A stretch of 59,170 nucleotides of DNA. It comes from Alphaproteobacteria bacterium. GTDB taxonomy: Bacteria; Pseudomonadota; Alphaproteobacteria; UBA8366; GCA-2717185. The stretch is taken from assembly GCA_028822585.1 (NCBI GenBank), contig JAPKDL010000010.1, positions 1 to 59,170 on the forward strand. Direction: 5' to 3'. Below, piece by piece: positions 19,146 through 29,381 of the stretch (positions are counted from its first letter, which is position 1; each line of letters opens with the position of its first letter). The notes beneath the pieces are model-generated. The model was not told the origin of the DNA. It saw nothing but the letters and a program-made list of their open reading frames with translations, and made no database searches. Made by a program: the position numbers and the translations under genes.

Positions 19146-19817
19146 TTAACCCCAGAATTTGTCGATTAATGCGGGCAGGTCACGAAACGATTTCGCAATG
19201 CAATTCGCACCGGTCGCGGACAGTTCCTCTGTTTCATGATATCCCCATGCCACGCCGATAGATAGGGACCCAGCGTTCACGGCCATCTGGATATCGTAGG
19301 TTGTGTCGCCAATCATCACCGTCCCCGTTGGAACTGCACCAGTTTCGGTCATAGCGTCGCGCAGGATCCCAGGGTGTGGTTTGCCCGGCCCGTCATCGGC
19401 TGATTTGAGGGTCTGGAAATAATCGGTGATGTCATGACGGCGGAGCGTATCCTGCAAGCCTCGCCAGGACTTTCCGGTTGCGACCCCCAGCGTATATCCC
19501 GACGCTGTTAGTGTCTCCAAAACTTTCCGCACGTCGGGGAACATAGGTTCCTCATCCGCATCCTTACCGCGCCGCTCATTGCTGGCGCTTCGGTAGGCCG
19601 CAACCAACTCCCCAATATCCGGTGACGCATTCACGGGGACAAGCCGTTTGATGGCGGCGTCTAACGGCAACCCCACGGTCCGGCGAATATCGCGCGCCGA
19701 AGGGATTTCAAGTTTGTGCGCACGAAAAGCCGCCTCCATACCTGCAATAATTCCATACTGGCTATCCACAAGCGTACCGTCGCAATCAAACACGATAAGT
19801 GGTTTGGGATCAGACAT
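19146..19817 (-). CDS. HAD-family hydrolase, phosphoglycolate phosphatase-like
   Basis: HAD phosphatase of 223 residues. Motif I is VFDCDGTLVDS with the nucleophile Asp, motif II is near GVATGKSW, motif III is the lysine in GKPHPGIL, and motif IV is MIGDTTYDIQMA. A cap domain sits between motifs I and II, as in Gph. The substrate is inferred only. It starts 6 nt after the rluC-type stop, so the two are surely co-transcribed. Confidence 0.9.
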   Translation of the reverse strand: MSDPKPLIVFDCDGTLVDSQYGIIAGMEAAFRAHKLEIPSARDIRRTVGLPLDAAIKRLVPVNASPDIGELVAAYRSASNERRGKDADEEPMFPDVRKVLETLTASGYTLGVATGKSWRGLQDTLRRHDITDYFQTLKSADDGPGKPHPGILRDAMTETGAVPTGTVMIGDTTYDIQMAVNAGSLSIGVAWGYHETEELSATGANCIAKSFRDLPALIDKFWG

Positions 19818-19823
19818 TTCGAC

Positions 19824-20828
19824 TTAGGCCTCCTCGGGAAACGGATCGATCTCTTCTTCCTCAGTCGGTTCAAACCATCCAAAGTCAGACCAGGTTTTTT
19901 TCATATGCAACGGTAATTCGGCATCAATCTGTAGCACCCCGCGCCCAGAAGGATGCGGCGTCACCAACCGCCGCGCATGCAGATGCAATTGTCGGGGAAT
20001 TTCAATGCCCGTCAAAAACGCGCCCGCGCCGCCATATTTGCCATCCCCCAAAATAGGCGTATCCAAAACCATCGCATGAGCACGAAGTTGATGGGTGCGC
20101 CCCGTCAACGGCCAGAACGCCAGCCAGGCGAGCCGGTTGGCGGAATTATCCATGACATGATACAGCGTTACCGCGCTCTTGCCGTTCACGTCGTCAACGC
20201 CAACCTTTTCACCGGCCCGGCCGGGCATTTTTCCCAGTGGTGCATCGATGCGGCCCTGCGATATTTCCGGATTTCCGACCACCGCCGCCCAGTATATCTT
20301 TCGCGTTTCACGAAGCCGAAACGTCGTCCCCATACGTGCGGCGGTCACCCTATTCCGCGCCAACAACATTACGCCGCTGGTGTCCTTGTCCAACCGGTGG
20401 ACAAGTCGGGGACGTTCTTCAGCGTCGAATTTCAGGCCATCTAGCAACCCGTCAAGATGGCGGCGCATATTGCTACCGCCCTGTACCGCCAAGCCCGACG
20501 GCTTGTTGATCGCAATCAAATCATCATCCTGGTAAATCACCAGGGATTGTACAAAATCCCGGTCCGCTTCGGTAAGTTCTTGAGATTTATTTTTGCGCTC
20601 ACGCGATTCCGTTGATTTGCCTGTCGGTGGCGCAAGTGGTGGAATTCGGATCGCTTGTCCCGGCACCAAACGGTGATTGGTCTTCACTCGTTTGCCGTCG
20701 ACGCGAATTTGACCCTTGCGCAATAATTTTTGCAGACCCCCGTGGCCTAAATCCGGATAATGCCGCTTGAACCAACGATCCAACCGTAAATCGTCCTCAT
20801 CTCCTGTAACAGTTTTAGTTTTGATCAT
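19824..20828 (-). CDS. RluA-family pseudouridine synthase (RluC-like)
   Basis: Protein of 334 residues that isomerises uridines in 23S rRNA. An S4-like RNA-binding domain occupies about residues 14-70 (LRLDRWFKRHYP, LLRKGQIRVDGKRV). The catalytic Asp is in LVHRLDKDTSGVMLLARN, and the conserved LTGRTHQLRAH follows. RluC targets U955, U2504 and U2580 in E. coli; the exact target here is not provable. It overlaps crcB by 4 nt. Confidence 0.93.
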   Translation of the reverse strand: MIKTKTVTGDEDDLRLDRWFKRHYPDLGHGGLQKLLRKGQIRVDGKRVKTNHRLVPGQAIRIPPLAPPTGKSTESRERKNKSQELTEADRDFVQSLVIYQDDDLIAINKPSGLAVQGGSNMRRHLDGLLDGLKFDAEERPRLVHRLDKDTSGVMLLARNRVTAARMGTTFRLRETRKIYWAAVVGNPEISQGRIDAPLGKMPGRAGEKVGVDDVNGKSAVTLYHVMDNSANRLAWLAFWPLTGRTHQLRAHAMVLDTPILGDGKYGGAGAFLTGIEIPRQLHLHARRLVTPHPSGRGVLQIDAELPLHMKKTWSDFGWFEPTEEEEIDPFPEEA

Positions 20829-21205
20829 GTCAGAAGGCTCCGCACCAGCGCTAAACCAGCGAATAACGCCAGCACCGAAATTGCGACTGACCCAGCAATA
20901 TATAGTGCGGCAGATATGAATTGACCGCGTTCATACAACAAAGCCACGTCAAAAGAAAACGTTGCAAAGGTCGTGAAGGCGCCCAGGACGCCAACAGTCA
21001 GAAAGGCGCGCATTTCAAGCGACGGTGACCACGTCAACGCCAATGTCTCCAATAAAATACCCATGAATAAGGATCCCACAATATTGACAATCATGATGCC
21101 CCAGGGGAACCCGTGCCCCACCCATTGTCCAATTTGCGCCACCGCAAAATGCCGCCCAACAGCGCCAATGGCACCGCCCGCCGCGATGGCAAGTATCATA
21201 TTCAT
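20825..21205 (-). CDS. crcB: Fluoride exporter CrcB/FluC
   Basis: Small membrane protein of 126 residues with four hydrophobic helices, exporting fluoride as a dual-topology dimer. Seen: GGAIGAVGRHFA, then WGIMIVNIVGSLFMG with the pore Asn, and GVLGAFTTFATFSFD with the phenylalanine and threonine pore residues. The stop overlaps the start of the rluC-type gene by 4 nt, and it begins 10 nt after the rarA stop. I saw no fluoride riboswitch upstream. Confidence 0.95.
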   Translation of the reverse strand: MNMILAIAAGGAIGAVGRHFAVAQIGQWVGHGFPWGIMIVNIVGSLFMGILLETLALTWSPSLEMRAFLTVGVLGAFTTFATFSFDVALLYERGQFISAALYIAGSVAISVLALFAGLALVRSLLT

Positions 21206-21215
21206 CGAGTCACCG

Positions 21216-22520
21216 TCACGTCTTTGAACTTTTTAGGCACCTAAGCTTATCCCAATACTCCAACCGCTTGAGAATATCGCGTTCGTTTCCGCGTTCGACC
21301 GGTTGGTATAAATTTTCCCGCGCCATGCCGTCAGGAAAATAATTCTGCCCGGAAAAAGCGTCCGGCGCATCATGATCGTACGCATAGCCTTCGCCATAAC
21401 CAAGCTCGCTCATTAGCGAGGTCGGGGCGTTGAGGATATGTTTAGGCGGCATCAGGGACCCCGTGCGCTTTGCCAGCTTCCGTGATGCACTAAACGCGCG
21501 GTATGCGGCGTTTGACTTGGGTGCCGTCGCCAGATAGATCACCGCCTGCGCCAACGCTAAATCGCCTTCCGGCGACCCCAACCGTTCATATGTTTCCCAC
21601 GCGGTGAGCGCCTGCACTGCCGCTTGCGGGTCGGCCATACCGATATCTTCATAGGCGAACCGTAACAGACGTCGGGCAATGTAATGAGGATCTTCGCCCC
21701 CGTCCAACATCCGCGCCATCCAATACAGCGCAGCGTCACAATCCGAACCCCGAAGCGATTTATGCAATGCACTGATCAAATTATAATGGCTTTCCTGTCC
21801 CTTGTCGTACACCGGCGCACGTCGTTGCACGGTCTCGGCAAGCCCTGCCGGATCCAGGATGGCGCCGGGCTTTAACTGGAGCAGTTCCTCAGCGAGATTC
21901 AACAGGAACCGGCCATCGCCATCAGCCATGGCGCGCAACGCGATCCGGGCGTCCCCATCCACGGGCAAATTGCGCGACTCTGCTTGTTCCGCACGCTTTA
22001 GCAACGCCTCCATCGCCACGTCGCCTAACCGGTTCAGCACGAACACTTGAGCGCGCGACAACAGCGCGGGATTTAACTCAAAACTAGGGTTTTCTGTCGT
22101 CGCACCGACTAGAATAACCGTGCCGTTTTCAACATAGGGTAAAAACCCATCCTGCTGTGCCCGATTGAACCGGTGAATTTCATCAATGAACAACAATGTG
22201 CCGCGCCCGGATAATCGCTGTCCTTTCGCCCGTTCAAAGACCTTGCGCAAATCCGCAACACCCGAAAATACCGCTGACAAAGGCTCAAACGCCAAATCGA
22301 TATTATCCGCGATCAAGCGCGCAATTGTCGTCTTTCCAGTGCCCGGCGGTCCCCATAGGATGATGGACGCCAAGCGACCACCATCGACCATGCGTCGTAA
22401 GGCGCCTTCCTGGCCCAGCAAGTGATCCTGCCCCACCACCTCATCCAGCGTTCGAGGACGCAGCCTATCTGCCAGCGGGCGTGACGCCGTGCTTTCAAAC
22501 AAACCGGGGGCGTCGGTCAT
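21216..22520 (-). CDS. rarA: Replication-associated recombination protein A (RarA/MgsA)
   Basis: AAA+ ATPase of 434 residues acting at stalled replication forks. Walker A is WGPPGTGKTTIARL (about residues 56-69), Walker B is LLFIDEIHRFNRAQQDGFLP, and the sensor is GATTENPSFELNPALLSR. The C-terminal tetramerisation part (SALHKSLRGSDCDAALYWMA, GYAYDHDAPDAFSGQNYFPD) is complete. It overlaps the end of the protease gene by 4 nt, so it is translated with it. Confidence 0.96.
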   Translation of the reverse strand: MTDAPGLFESTASRPLADRLRPRTLDEVVGQDHLLGQEGALRRMVDGGRLASIILWGPPGTGKTTIARLIADNIDLAFEPLSAVFSGVADLRKVFERAKGQRLSGRGTLLFIDEIHRFNRAQQDGFLPYVENGTVILVGATTENPSFELNPALLSRAQVFVLNRLGDVAMEALLKRAEQAESRNLPVDGDARIALRAMADGDGRFLLNLAEELLQLKPGAILDPAGLAETVQRRAPVYDKGQESHYNLISALHKSLRGSDCDAALYWMARMLDGGEDPHYIARRLLRFAYEDIGMADPQAAVQALTAWETYERLGSPEGDLALAQAVIYLATAPKSNAAYRAFSASRKLAKRTGSLMPPKHILNAPTSLMSELGYGEGYAYDHDAPDAFSGQNYFPDGMARENLYQPVERGNERDILKRLEYWDKLRCLKSSKT

Positions 22521-23938
22521 TCAGTCACCTCGAACCCAATGTTTCGACCATTTCGACCTACGACCATGCGCCATCGTTTAAATTTCTGCACGACAATCCG
22601 CTGCAAATCAGCAACGATATGGACGGGTTCACCATTGATTTCTCGGACAATATCACGTGGCCTGAACCCCAATCGTTCGGCGGTGGACCGAGACGCCACA
22701 TCAAGAATAATTACGCCGGTAACAGCGCTGTCGAAATTGAGTTCCTCCGCTAACGCCGGCGATGCATTCCCCACGCGAGCCCCGGAAAATGGGTTTCGCC
22801 CTTTTATACGCGCAATATTCCGGGGTGGTTCTTCAATGGGCACCACGAGTGAAAATGGAATTTGCAATGACTTACCTCTCCGGACAACAGTCAATATCAC
22901 CGATCCGCCTACAGGTCGCGTTGCGATACGAAACCGCAGCGCCTCCACGTCGTCAACATCATGGCGTCCGACAGCGACCACGACGTCCCCGGGTTTAAGC
23001 CCGGCTCGGATACCTGGACCCTTGCCATGCAAGTGTTGAATTAAAACACCAACAGGACGGCGTAGGCCGAGGGAGTTGGCGACGTCAGCATTGACCGCCG
23101 ATCCCGAAAAACTTAACCAGGGCCGAACCAGCGGCTTGCCACTGACAGCACTTGCTATGATGGTGCGGACCATGTTGCTGGGCACAGCAAAGCCAATTCC
23201 AAGGGAACCTCCACTACGTGAATATATCGCTGTATTCACACCCACCAATTGACCCGACATTCCCAAAAGGGCGCCACCCGAATTGCCCGGATTAATCGCC
23301 GCATCTGTTTGAATAAACGATCGAAAATCACTCACGCCAACGGACGTGCGGGCCAACGCTGACACAATGCCGCTAGTGACGGTTTGACCCACGCCGAACG
23401 GATTTCCAACCGCAAGAACCAGATCCCCGACGTCCAGCTTGTCTGAATCACCCAATTTTAAAAATGGCAGCGCTTCGCCGTCGGTCTCGATCCGTAAAAC
23501 GGCAAGGTCGGTTTTTTTGTCGGACACGACCATTTTTGCTTCAAATTCCCGACGATCCGCCAAAACTACCGTGATTTCCTGAGCGTCCTGGATGACGTGA
23601 TGGTTGGTAATAATCAAACCATCGGATTTGACAATAACACCGGACCCCAAGGATTTTTCCAATCGTTCCCGGGTAAATCCTCCAAACGGTGAATCGCCGA
23701 AAAAACGATTAAAAAACGGGTCGTCAAACAGGCCGCCCCGATTTTTCCGACGCACCAATTTTTTTGCATAAATGTTGACCACCGCAGGCGCAGCCGATTT
23801 TACCAGCGACGCAAAACTTAACGTAATCTGGCCCCGTGATTGCGGAACCGATTTGGCCTGCGGTGCCGGCACCAGCGTCATCATCAACCCAAGGCCTATG
23901 AAAGCCACGCCAGTATATTTAAGAAGTAATTTATTCAT
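22517..23938 (-). CDS. degQ: Periplasmic serine protease of the DegP/DegQ (HtrA/Do) family
   Basis: Protease and chaperone of 473 residues for misfolded periplasmic proteins. A signal peptide lies at residues 1-28. The trypsin-like domain has His114 (LIITNHHVIQ), Asp144 (KKTDLAVLRI) and Ser220 (AINPGNSGGALLG). Two PDZ domains follow (about 270-365 and 385-470). The frame opens at 24067, but the ATG at 23938 begins the signal peptide. The gene lies directly after the ribosomal operon terminator and overlaps rarA by 4 nt. DegP versus DegQ cannot be settled from sequence. Confidence 0.9.
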   Translation of the reverse strand: MNKLLLKYTGVAFIGLGLMMTLVPAPQAKSVPQSRGQITLSFASLVKSAAPAVVNIYAKKLVRRKNRGGLFDDPFFNRFFGDSPFGGFTRERLEKSLGSGVIVKSDGLIITNHHVIQDAQEITVVLADRREFEAKMVVSDKKTDLAVLRIETDGEALPFLKLGDSDKLDVGDLVLAVGNPFGVGQTVTSGIVSALARTSVGVSDFRSFIQTDAAINPGNSGGALLGMSGQLVGVNTAIYSRSGGSLGIGFAVPSNMVRTIIASAVSGKPLVRPWLSFSGSAVNADVANSLGLRRPVGVLIQHLHGKGPGIRAGLKPGDVVVAVGRHDVDDVEALRFRIATRPVGGSVILTVVRRGKSLQIPFSLVVPIEEPPRNIARIKGRNPFSGARVGNASPALAEELNFDSAVTGVIILDVASRSTAERLGFRPRDIVREINGEPVHIVADLQRIVVQKFKRWRMVVGRNGRNIGFEVTE

Positions 23939-24006
23939 AACCCGTATGTATAGCCTGAATCTAATCTTGCAAAGACTCGCCACGTTCAAAATTCTGGTTC
24001 GCCCAT

Positions 24007-24036
24007 GAAAAAGGGCGGCCCTCGGGCCGCCCTTAA
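24007..24036 (-). terminator. Strong terminator ending the ribosomal protein supercluster
   Basis: On the minus strand AAGGGCGGCC and GGCCGCCCTT pair around a 4-base loop, followed by a T run. It lies 34 nt after the rplQ stop and before degQ. Confidence 0.9.
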
Positions 24037-24069
24037 TTCTATCGAGTTTAAACCAGAAACACAGCAAGC

Positions 24070-24486
24070 TTAGTCTTCTTCAGACTCGAAATCTTGTTCC
24101 GGCCCAGAATCCAGCCCTTTAGCGTCGGGGTCTCGGTCAACTAGCTCGATCACTGCCATCGGGGCCGAGTCTCCATACCGAAACCCAGCTTTCAATACGC
24201 GGGTATAGCCGCCATCGCGGCCTTCATAGCGGGTGGATAATGTCTCAAACAATTTCGCCGTAATCCCATTATCGCGCAGTACGGAATTCGCACGGCGGCG
24301 GGAATGCAACGTGTTCTGTTTTCCTAACGTGATCAAACGATCAACAATCGGGCTCAACTCCTTCGCTTTAGGCAAAGTCGTCTTGATCTGTTCGTGCTTC
24401 AACAACGCAACCGCCATATTGGCGAACATCGCCTTTCGGTGCGAACTGGTCCGGTTAAGTTTCCGGCCACTCATGCGGTGCCGCAT
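24070..24486 (-). CDS. rplQ: 50S ribosomal protein L17
   Basis: Protein of 138 residues from the large subunit near the exit tunnel. It starts [19 protein letters not shown], the classic L17 N-terminus, followed by [17 protein letters not shown]. The last 20 residues are an acidic tail not present in the 127-residue E. coli form. It is the last gene of the alpha operon, 67 nt after rpoA. Confidence 0.98.
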   Translation of the reverse strand: MRHRMSGRKLNRTSSHRKAMFANMAVALLKHEQIKTTLPKAKELSPIVDRLITLGKQNTLHSRRRANSVLRDNGITAKLFETLSTRYEGRDGGYTRVLKAGFRYGDSAPMAVIELVDRDPDAKGLDSGPEQDFESEED

Positions 24487-24553
24487 GATCCTTACTCCTA
24501 TTCAATTCATTTGTGCGCGCGTCAAAGATATTAAGACGCGCCAGGGAACTTGG

Positions 24554-25570
24554 TTAGTAGGGCTCGTCGATCTTTTTGGCGAGTTCTTCAATATCCTCAG
24601 GTGGCCAATTATTGATTTCCATCCCAAGATGCAATCCCATTTGCGATAGCACTTCCTTAATTTCATTCAGGGATTTACGACCGAAATTTGGCGTGCGCAG
24701 CATTTCTGATTCAGATTTTTGAACCAGATCCCCGATATAGACAATGTTGTCATTTTTCAGGCAGTTGGCGGAACGAACCGACAATTCCAATTCATCAACT
24801 TTGCGTAACATATACCGATTGAACGGCAGGGCCTCGACCGCTTCTTCGGCGACGCGAGCCTGCGGTTCATCGAAGTTGATGAAGAGTTGCAATTGATCCT
24901 GCAAAATTCGCGCGGCATAGGCGACCGAATCCTCAGGCGAAATCGTGCCGTCGGTTTCAATATTCATGGCCAATTTGTCGTAATCCGTGACTTGTCCAAC
25001 ACGGGTATTCTCAACCTTATACGACACTTTACGAATAGGACTGAAAACGGAATCAATCGGAATAAGGCCAATGGGTGCGTCTTCAGGGCGGTTTTGCACT
25101 GCCGAAACGTAACCAGCGCCGTTTTCAACGGTCATTTCCATGGCAAGATGCGCACCTTCGTCCAATGTACAAATCAGAACCCCGGGATTTAAAATCTCGA
25201 TATCATGACCCGTCTCGATCTTTGCAGCGGTCACTTCGCCGGGGCCATCCATATCAATGCGAATACGCTTCGGGCCTTCGCCATGCATACGTAACGCCAG
25301 CCGTTTGATATTCAGAACAATATCTGTCACGTCTTCACGCACGCCGGGTATAGACGAGAATTCATGCAAAACGCCTTCAATTTGGATCGACGTCACCGCC
25401 GCACCTTGAAGGGAGGAGAGTAAAATTCGTCGTAGAGCATTACCCAGTGTTAAGCCGAATCCACGCTCCAAAGGTTCCGCAACAACAGTCGCAAAACAAT
25501 TTGGATCATCGCCGGCTTCTACATTGAGCTTGTTCGGCTTAATCAGAGCTTGCCAATTCTTTTGGATCAC
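24554..25570 (-). CDS. rpoA: RNA polymerase alpha subunit
   Basis: Subunit of 338 residues that dimerises to start assembly of RNA polymerase and contacts promoter UP elements and activators. The N-terminal domain has [20 protein letters not shown] near residue 33. The C-terminal domain (about 250-325) has [16 protein letters not shown] and [14 protein letters not shown]. The gap from rpsK is 107 nt with no gene in it. Confidence 0.98.
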   Translation of the reverse strand: MIQKNWQALIKPNKLNVEAGDDPNCFATVVAEPLERGFGLTLGNALRRILLSSLQGAAVTSIQIEGVLHEFSSIPGVREDVTDIVLNIKRLALRMHGEGPKRIRIDMDGPGEVTAAKIETGHDIEILNPGVLICTLDEGAHLAMEMTVENGAGYVSAVQNRPEDAPIGLIPIDSVFSPIRKVSYKVENTRVGQVTDYDKLAMNIETDGTISPEDSVAYAARILQDQLQLFINFDEPQARVAEEAVEALPFNRYMLRKVDELELSVRSANCLKNDNIVYIGDLVQKSESEMLRTPNFGRKSLNEIKEVLSQMGLHLGMEINNWPPEDIEELAKKIDEPY

Positions 25571-25677
25571 GGGTGCGACCTCTCATTTTAGGTTATCGAA
25601 CCATCACAATGTACGGTTCGTTATAGCCAATTTAAAAATCGTCAGCGGTTCGGTTTTACGGACACGCCTTTCACGCT

Positions 25678-26067
25678 TTATACGCGACGGCGTTTCGGCG
25701 GTCTGCACCCATTATGGGGAATTGGAGTCACGTCCCGGATCGCCGTGATCGTGAATCCTACGGACGATAACGCCCGTAGCGCAGACTCGCGCCCCGACCC
25801 CGGTCCGCGCACACAAACTTCTAGGGTCTTCACCCCATGTTCCTGCGCTTTTCGACCCGCGTCTTCCGCCGCGATTTGAGCCGCGTAAGGAGTCGATTTA
25901 CGACTGCCCTTGAAACCCTGGCCACCCGCGGAGGACCACGCAACCGCGTTGCCCTGCACATCCGTGATCGTGATCATCGTGTTATTAAACGTCGCATTCA
26001 CATGCGCGATACCAGAGGTGATATTCTTGCGCTCGCGTTTGCGAGTACGAGTCGTAACCTTAGCCAT
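25678..26067 (-). CDS. rpsK: 30S ribosomal protein S11
   Basis: Protein of 129 residues on the small-subunit platform by the E site. Seen: [38 protein letters not shown] and the basic end [14 protein letters not shown]. It starts 16 nt after the rpsM stop. Confidence 0.98.
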   Translation of the reverse strand: MAKVTTRTRKRERKNITSGIAHVNATFNNTMITITDVQGNAVAWSSAGGQGFKGSRKSTPYAAQIAAEDAGRKAQEHGVKTLEVCVRGPGSGRESALRALSSVGFTITAIRDVTPIPHNGCRPPKRRRV

Positions 26068-26083
26068 TGCCTGCGATCTCCAA

Positions 26084-26461
26084 CTACTTCGTTACTTTTT
26101 TCTTGCCCGCAATCGCCCGCGCCGGACCTTTACGCGTCCGTGCGTTTGTGTGCGTGCGCTGTCCGTGGACAGGCAACCCTTTACGGTGCCGCAATCCGCG
26201 ATAACAACCCAAGTCCATCAGTCGTTTGATGTTCATCGCTTTTTCACGACGAAGATCGCCTTCGACAATGTAATCCTGGTCGATTGCTTCCCGGATGGCC
26301 AAGACCTCCTGGTCCGTCAGTTCCTGCACTCGCCGTTCATTGGGTATTTTACACAATTCACAGATATTCCGGGCCTTGGTTGAACCAATGCCGTGGATAT
26401 AGGTCAACGCTATGACGACCCTTTTCTGCGTCGGAATATTCACGCCAGCAATGCGCGCCAC
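26084..26461 (-). CDS. rpsM: 30S ribosomal protein S13
   Basis: Protein of 125 residues in the small-subunit head, touching the P-site tRNA and L5. It starts [19 protein letters not shown] and has the helix-two-turn-helix [31 protein letters not shown] and a lysine-rich tail. No rpmJ lies beside it. The 135 nt up to adk hold no recognisable gene. Confidence 0.98.
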   Translation of the reverse strand: MARIAGVNIPTQKRVVIALTYIHGIGSTKARNICELCKIPNERRVQELTDQEVLAIREAIDQDYIVEGDLRREKAMNIKRLMDLGCYRGLRHRKGLPVHGQRTHTNARTRKGPARAIAGKKKVTK

Positions 26462-26596
26462 ACCACGTACTCCTTCAAGTTATGAGATGCCTTCCGGCCT
26501 TCACGCCCGGTTTAAAACCGCCACGCACTAAATTTTCGATCGCAACATTGAGCCCCACTGGGCGCGCGATTATAAGAAAATGCGATGAACTGTCAA

Positions 26597-27250
26597 TCAC
26601 CCAACGTCCGCCAAAATTAACTCTATTTCCTTTGTTACGTCACTCACACTCTTTTCACCGTCGACTTTGACCAAAAGTCCCCGATTTTCGTAATAGGGTA
26701 AAATTGGCGCCGTCTCTACATGATAAATCCCCAAACGCGTACGGATCGTTTCTTCCGTGTCGTCAGATCTTACGTCAAATTCGATTGAGCCGCATTTATC
26801 ACAGACATCTTCGATTTCAGGGCGTTTGAAAGATTTATGATACCCTTCGCCACACTTGACGCAGGCGAACCGTCCGGTCAAACGCTCCTTCAACACATCG
26901 TCCTCGATGTAAATTTCAACAGCCTTTCCGACCTCAAGGCCACGCTCGCCAAGTATTCTATCGAGCTCCTCGGCCTGGATCGTCGTTCGAGGAAACCCAT
27001 CCAAAATATAATCAGCGTCAGGGTCACCTCGGTCCATATGATCAACGACGACTTTGACAGCAACCTGGTCTGGGACCAATCGGCCAGCATTCATGTAAGT
27101 CGCGGCCGTTTTCCCAAGTGGACTTTCAGCTGCTATTTCATCGCGCAACAGCTCCCCCGTTGACAAATGTACTGCGCCTATTCTTTGTTCGAGACGTTGC
27201 GCCTGTGTGCCTTTTCCAGATCCTGGAGGCCCGATCAATATCATGATCAC
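26597..27250 (-). CDS. adk: Adenylate kinase
   Basis: Converts ATP and AMP to two ADP. The P-loop is GPPGSGKGTQ at residues 7-16. The LID holds a zinc-type Cys4 set (CVKCGEGYHK and CDKCGS), so this is a metal-binding long form of 217 residues. The start is GTG at 27250 with GGAGG 5 nt upstream, overlapping the secY stop by 4 nt. An ATG two codons later (27244) is the alternative. Its place between secY and rpsM is the alphaproteobacterial arrangement. Confidence 0.96.
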   Translation of the reverse strand: MIMILIGPPGSGKGTQAQRLEQRIGAVHLSTGELLRDEIAAESPLGKTAATYMNAGRLVPDQVAVKVVVDHMDRGDPDADYILDGFPRTTIQAEELDRILGERGLEVGKAVEIYIEDDVLKERLTGRFACVKCGEGYHKSFKRPEIEDVCDKCGSIEFDVRSDDTEETIRTRLGIYHVETAPILPYYENRGLLVKVDGEKSVSDVTKEIELILADVG

Positions 27251-28590
27251 CCGCGCCTCCCTCTTAATTTCGACTTCTTAATAAGTCCTTCATATTGATG
27301 GGCCAACAAATGCGAATGAATTTGCGCCACCGTATCCATGGTCACGGACACCACAATCAGCAAACTAGTACCACCAAAGTAAAACGGCACCGCGTATTGA
27401 GAAATTAGAATTTCCGGCAGAATACAAACAATAGAAAGATAAGCCGCACCCGCAACGGTCAACCGGGTCAACACATGATCCAGATAATCAGCCGTATTTT
27501 TACCAGGACGAATGCCTGGTATAAATCCGCCATTTTTTTTCAAATTATCCGCAGTTTCTTCCGGATTAAACACAATCGCGGTATAGAAAAAGGCAAAGAA
27601 AACGATCATTCCGATATACATGCCCATGTAGAGCGGTTGCCCACGTCCCATCATGGCGGACATGGTCGTCAACCATTCTGGGCCCTGTCCCCCACTGAAA
27701 CCGGCTATCGTCAAGGGCATCAATAGAATTGAACTCGCGAAAATAGGCGGGATGACACCGGCAGTATTTAATTTTAACGGAAGATGTGAGGATTCACCGC
27801 CAAATACTTTATTGCCCATTTGGCGTTTGGGGTATTGTACAACCAACCGCCGCTGCGCGCGTTCCACGAACACTATAAACGCGATTACCGCCACCGACAT
27901 GAGGATCAGGAAAATAATGAGGATCGTCGAAATGGCGCCTGTGCGCCCTAACTCCAGCGTACTGACCAGCGCGGAGGGCAAGTTAGCGACGATGCCCGCG
28001 AAAATAATCAGCGAGATCCCATTGCCGACGCCGCGTTGCGTAATCTGCTCACCCAACCACATCAGGAAAATTGTCCCACCGACGAGGCTGATAACCGTTG
28101 TCGCGCGGAAAAAATAACCCGGATCGATAACTGCTGACCCAATGCTACCGCTCATGCCTTCCAAGCCGACCGAAATCCCGTAGCCTTGAACTGTCGCCAG
28201 AAGAACCGTGCCGTAGCGGGTGTACTGATTGATTTTCTTGCGACCGGATTCACCTTCCTTTTTCAACGCTTCCAATTTCGGCGACACCGCGGTCATCAAC
28301 TGCATGATAATAGAGGCAGAAATATACGGCATAATATTGAGCGCAAAGATCGTCATTCGCCCCAAGGCACCGCCCGCAAACATATCGAGCATCCCAAGAA
28401 TGCCCCCCATCTGCTGACTGAAAATCTCGTTTAGAACAACCGGGTCGATTCCCGGCAGCGGGATGTACGTACCCAACCGGTAAATGACAAGCGCACCAAG
28501 CGTAAACCAGATGCGCTTCTTCAGTTCCTCCGCCTTGGAAAAGGCGCCGAAATTGAAGTTTGATGCGAGTTGTTCTGCGGCGGATGCCAT
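27247..28590 (-). CDS. secY: Protein translocase channel subunit SecY
   Basis: Ten-helix inner-membrane channel of 447 residues that passes unfolded proteins with SecE and SecG. Seen: RLGTYIPLPGIDP near residue 38, GGALGRMTIFALNIMPYISASI, the plug-helix region, and FVERAQRRLVVQYPKRQ in a cytoplasmic loop. It lies 18 nt after rplO and overlaps adk. Confidence 0.98.
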   Translation of the reverse strand: MASAAEQLASNFNFGAFSKAEELKKRIWFTLGALVIYRLGTYIPLPGIDPVVLNEIFSQQMGGILGMLDMFAGGALGRMTIFALNIMPYISASIIMQLMTAVSPKLEALKKEGESGRKKINQYTRYGTVLLATVQGYGISVGLEGMSGSIGSAVIDPGYFFRATTVISLVGGTIFLMWLGEQITQRGVGNGISLIIFAGIVANLPSALVSTLELGRTGAISTILIIFLILMSVAVIAFIVFVERAQRRLVVQYPKRQMGNKVFGGESSHLPLKLNTAGVIPPIFASSILLMPLTIAGFSGGQGPEWLTTMSAMMGRGQPLYMGMYIGMIVFFAFFYTAIVFNPEETADNLKKNGGFIPGIRPGKNTADYLDHVLTRLTVAGAAYLSIVCILPEILISQYAVPFYFGGTSLLIVVSVTMDTVAQIHSHLLAHQYEGLIKKSKLRGRRG

Positions 28591-28608
28591 TAATACGGTC
28601 CTGTAGGC

Positions 28609-29118
28609 CTATGCGTCTTCGGACTTGCTCTTAGAACTAGCAGCGTCGTCCTGCTTCGGCGGCGCCAGCACGGTCACCTTGCCACCCGCCGTCTCCACAA
28701 CCGTTAACGCGCCCTTGGTCGCCCCTGCGACCACAATATCCACTTTAGTCGTCAACTCCCCTTTGACTAGGAGGCGAACGCCGTCTTTCAAACGGCGCAA
28801 CACGCCCGCTTCAACAAGCGCTTCGCCGGTAATCTGCTTTTCGGCGTCAATTTTCTCGGCGTCAATTGCGATTTGAAGGCGCCCAGTGCTCAATTCGACA
28901 TAATGCCGCCGGAAAATATTGGTAAACCCGCGTTTCGGCAACCGCCGATACAACGGCATCTGCCCACCTTCAAAACCTTTAATCGAGACGCCACTACGGG
29001 ATTTCTGCCCCTTCGTGCCACGTCCTGCCGTTTTGCCCTTGCCAGAGCCAGCGCCACGCCCAACCCGTTTGCGATTTTTCGTCGCGCCGGGATTATCTGA
29101 AAGTTCGTTCAATTTCAT
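28609..29118 (-). CDS. rplO: 50S ribosomal protein L15
   Basis: Large-subunit protein of 169 residues. The N-terminus has the Gly/Lys-rich extension [20 protein letters not shown], then [20 protein letters not shown]. The C-terminus adds about 15 Ser/Asp/Lys residues beyond the usual core. It lies 68 nt after rpmD and 18 nt before secY. Confidence 0.97.
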   Translation of the reverse strand: MKLNELSDNPGATKNRKRVGRGAGSGKGKTAGRGTKGQKSRSGVSIKGFEGGQMPLYRRLPKRGFTNIFRRHYVELSTGRLQIAIDAEKIDAEKQITGEALVEAGVLRRLKDGVRLLVKGELTTKVDIVVAGATKGALTVVETAGGKVTVLAPPKQDDAASSKSKSEDA

Positions 29119-29186
29119 CGTTACAAATCCTTAACCGCTGTGCCCGCATTCACTTTGGGCGAGACCAGCGCCTGCGCCAAATAATT

Positions 29187-29381
29187 TCAATCCGCTTCTT
29201 CAACGCGAACCAAATGCCTGACCTTATCGATCATGCCACGCACTGAAGGCGTATCTTCCAACACCCGAGTGCGATGCATTTTATTCAACCCAAGTCCCAC
29301 CAACGTCGCACGCTGATCCTTGGGACGGCGAATTGGACTGCCGGTCTGTGTAACCGTTACGGTTTTCTTCGCCTTAGCCAT
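29187..29381 (-). CDS. rpmD: 50S ribosomal protein L30
   Basis: Protein of 64 residues ([20 protein letters not shown], then [10 protein letters not shown]). Two ATGs are close together. The one at 29381 gives MAKAKKTV and has AAGGG 9 nt upstream, while the one at 29390 abuts the AAGGG with no spacer, so the shorter form is used. Its start overlaps the end of rpsE by 8 nt. Confidence 0.95.
   Translation of the reverse strand: MAKAKKTVTVTQTGSPIRRPKDQRATLVGLGLNKMHRTRVLEDTPSVRGMIDKVRHLVRVEEAD

Noticed and set aside
26462-26596. Possible rpmJ (L36) gene between adk and rpsM
   Set aside because: No frame there gives the short Cys-containing L36 sequence; in alphaproteobacteria rpmJ usually lies elsewhere.
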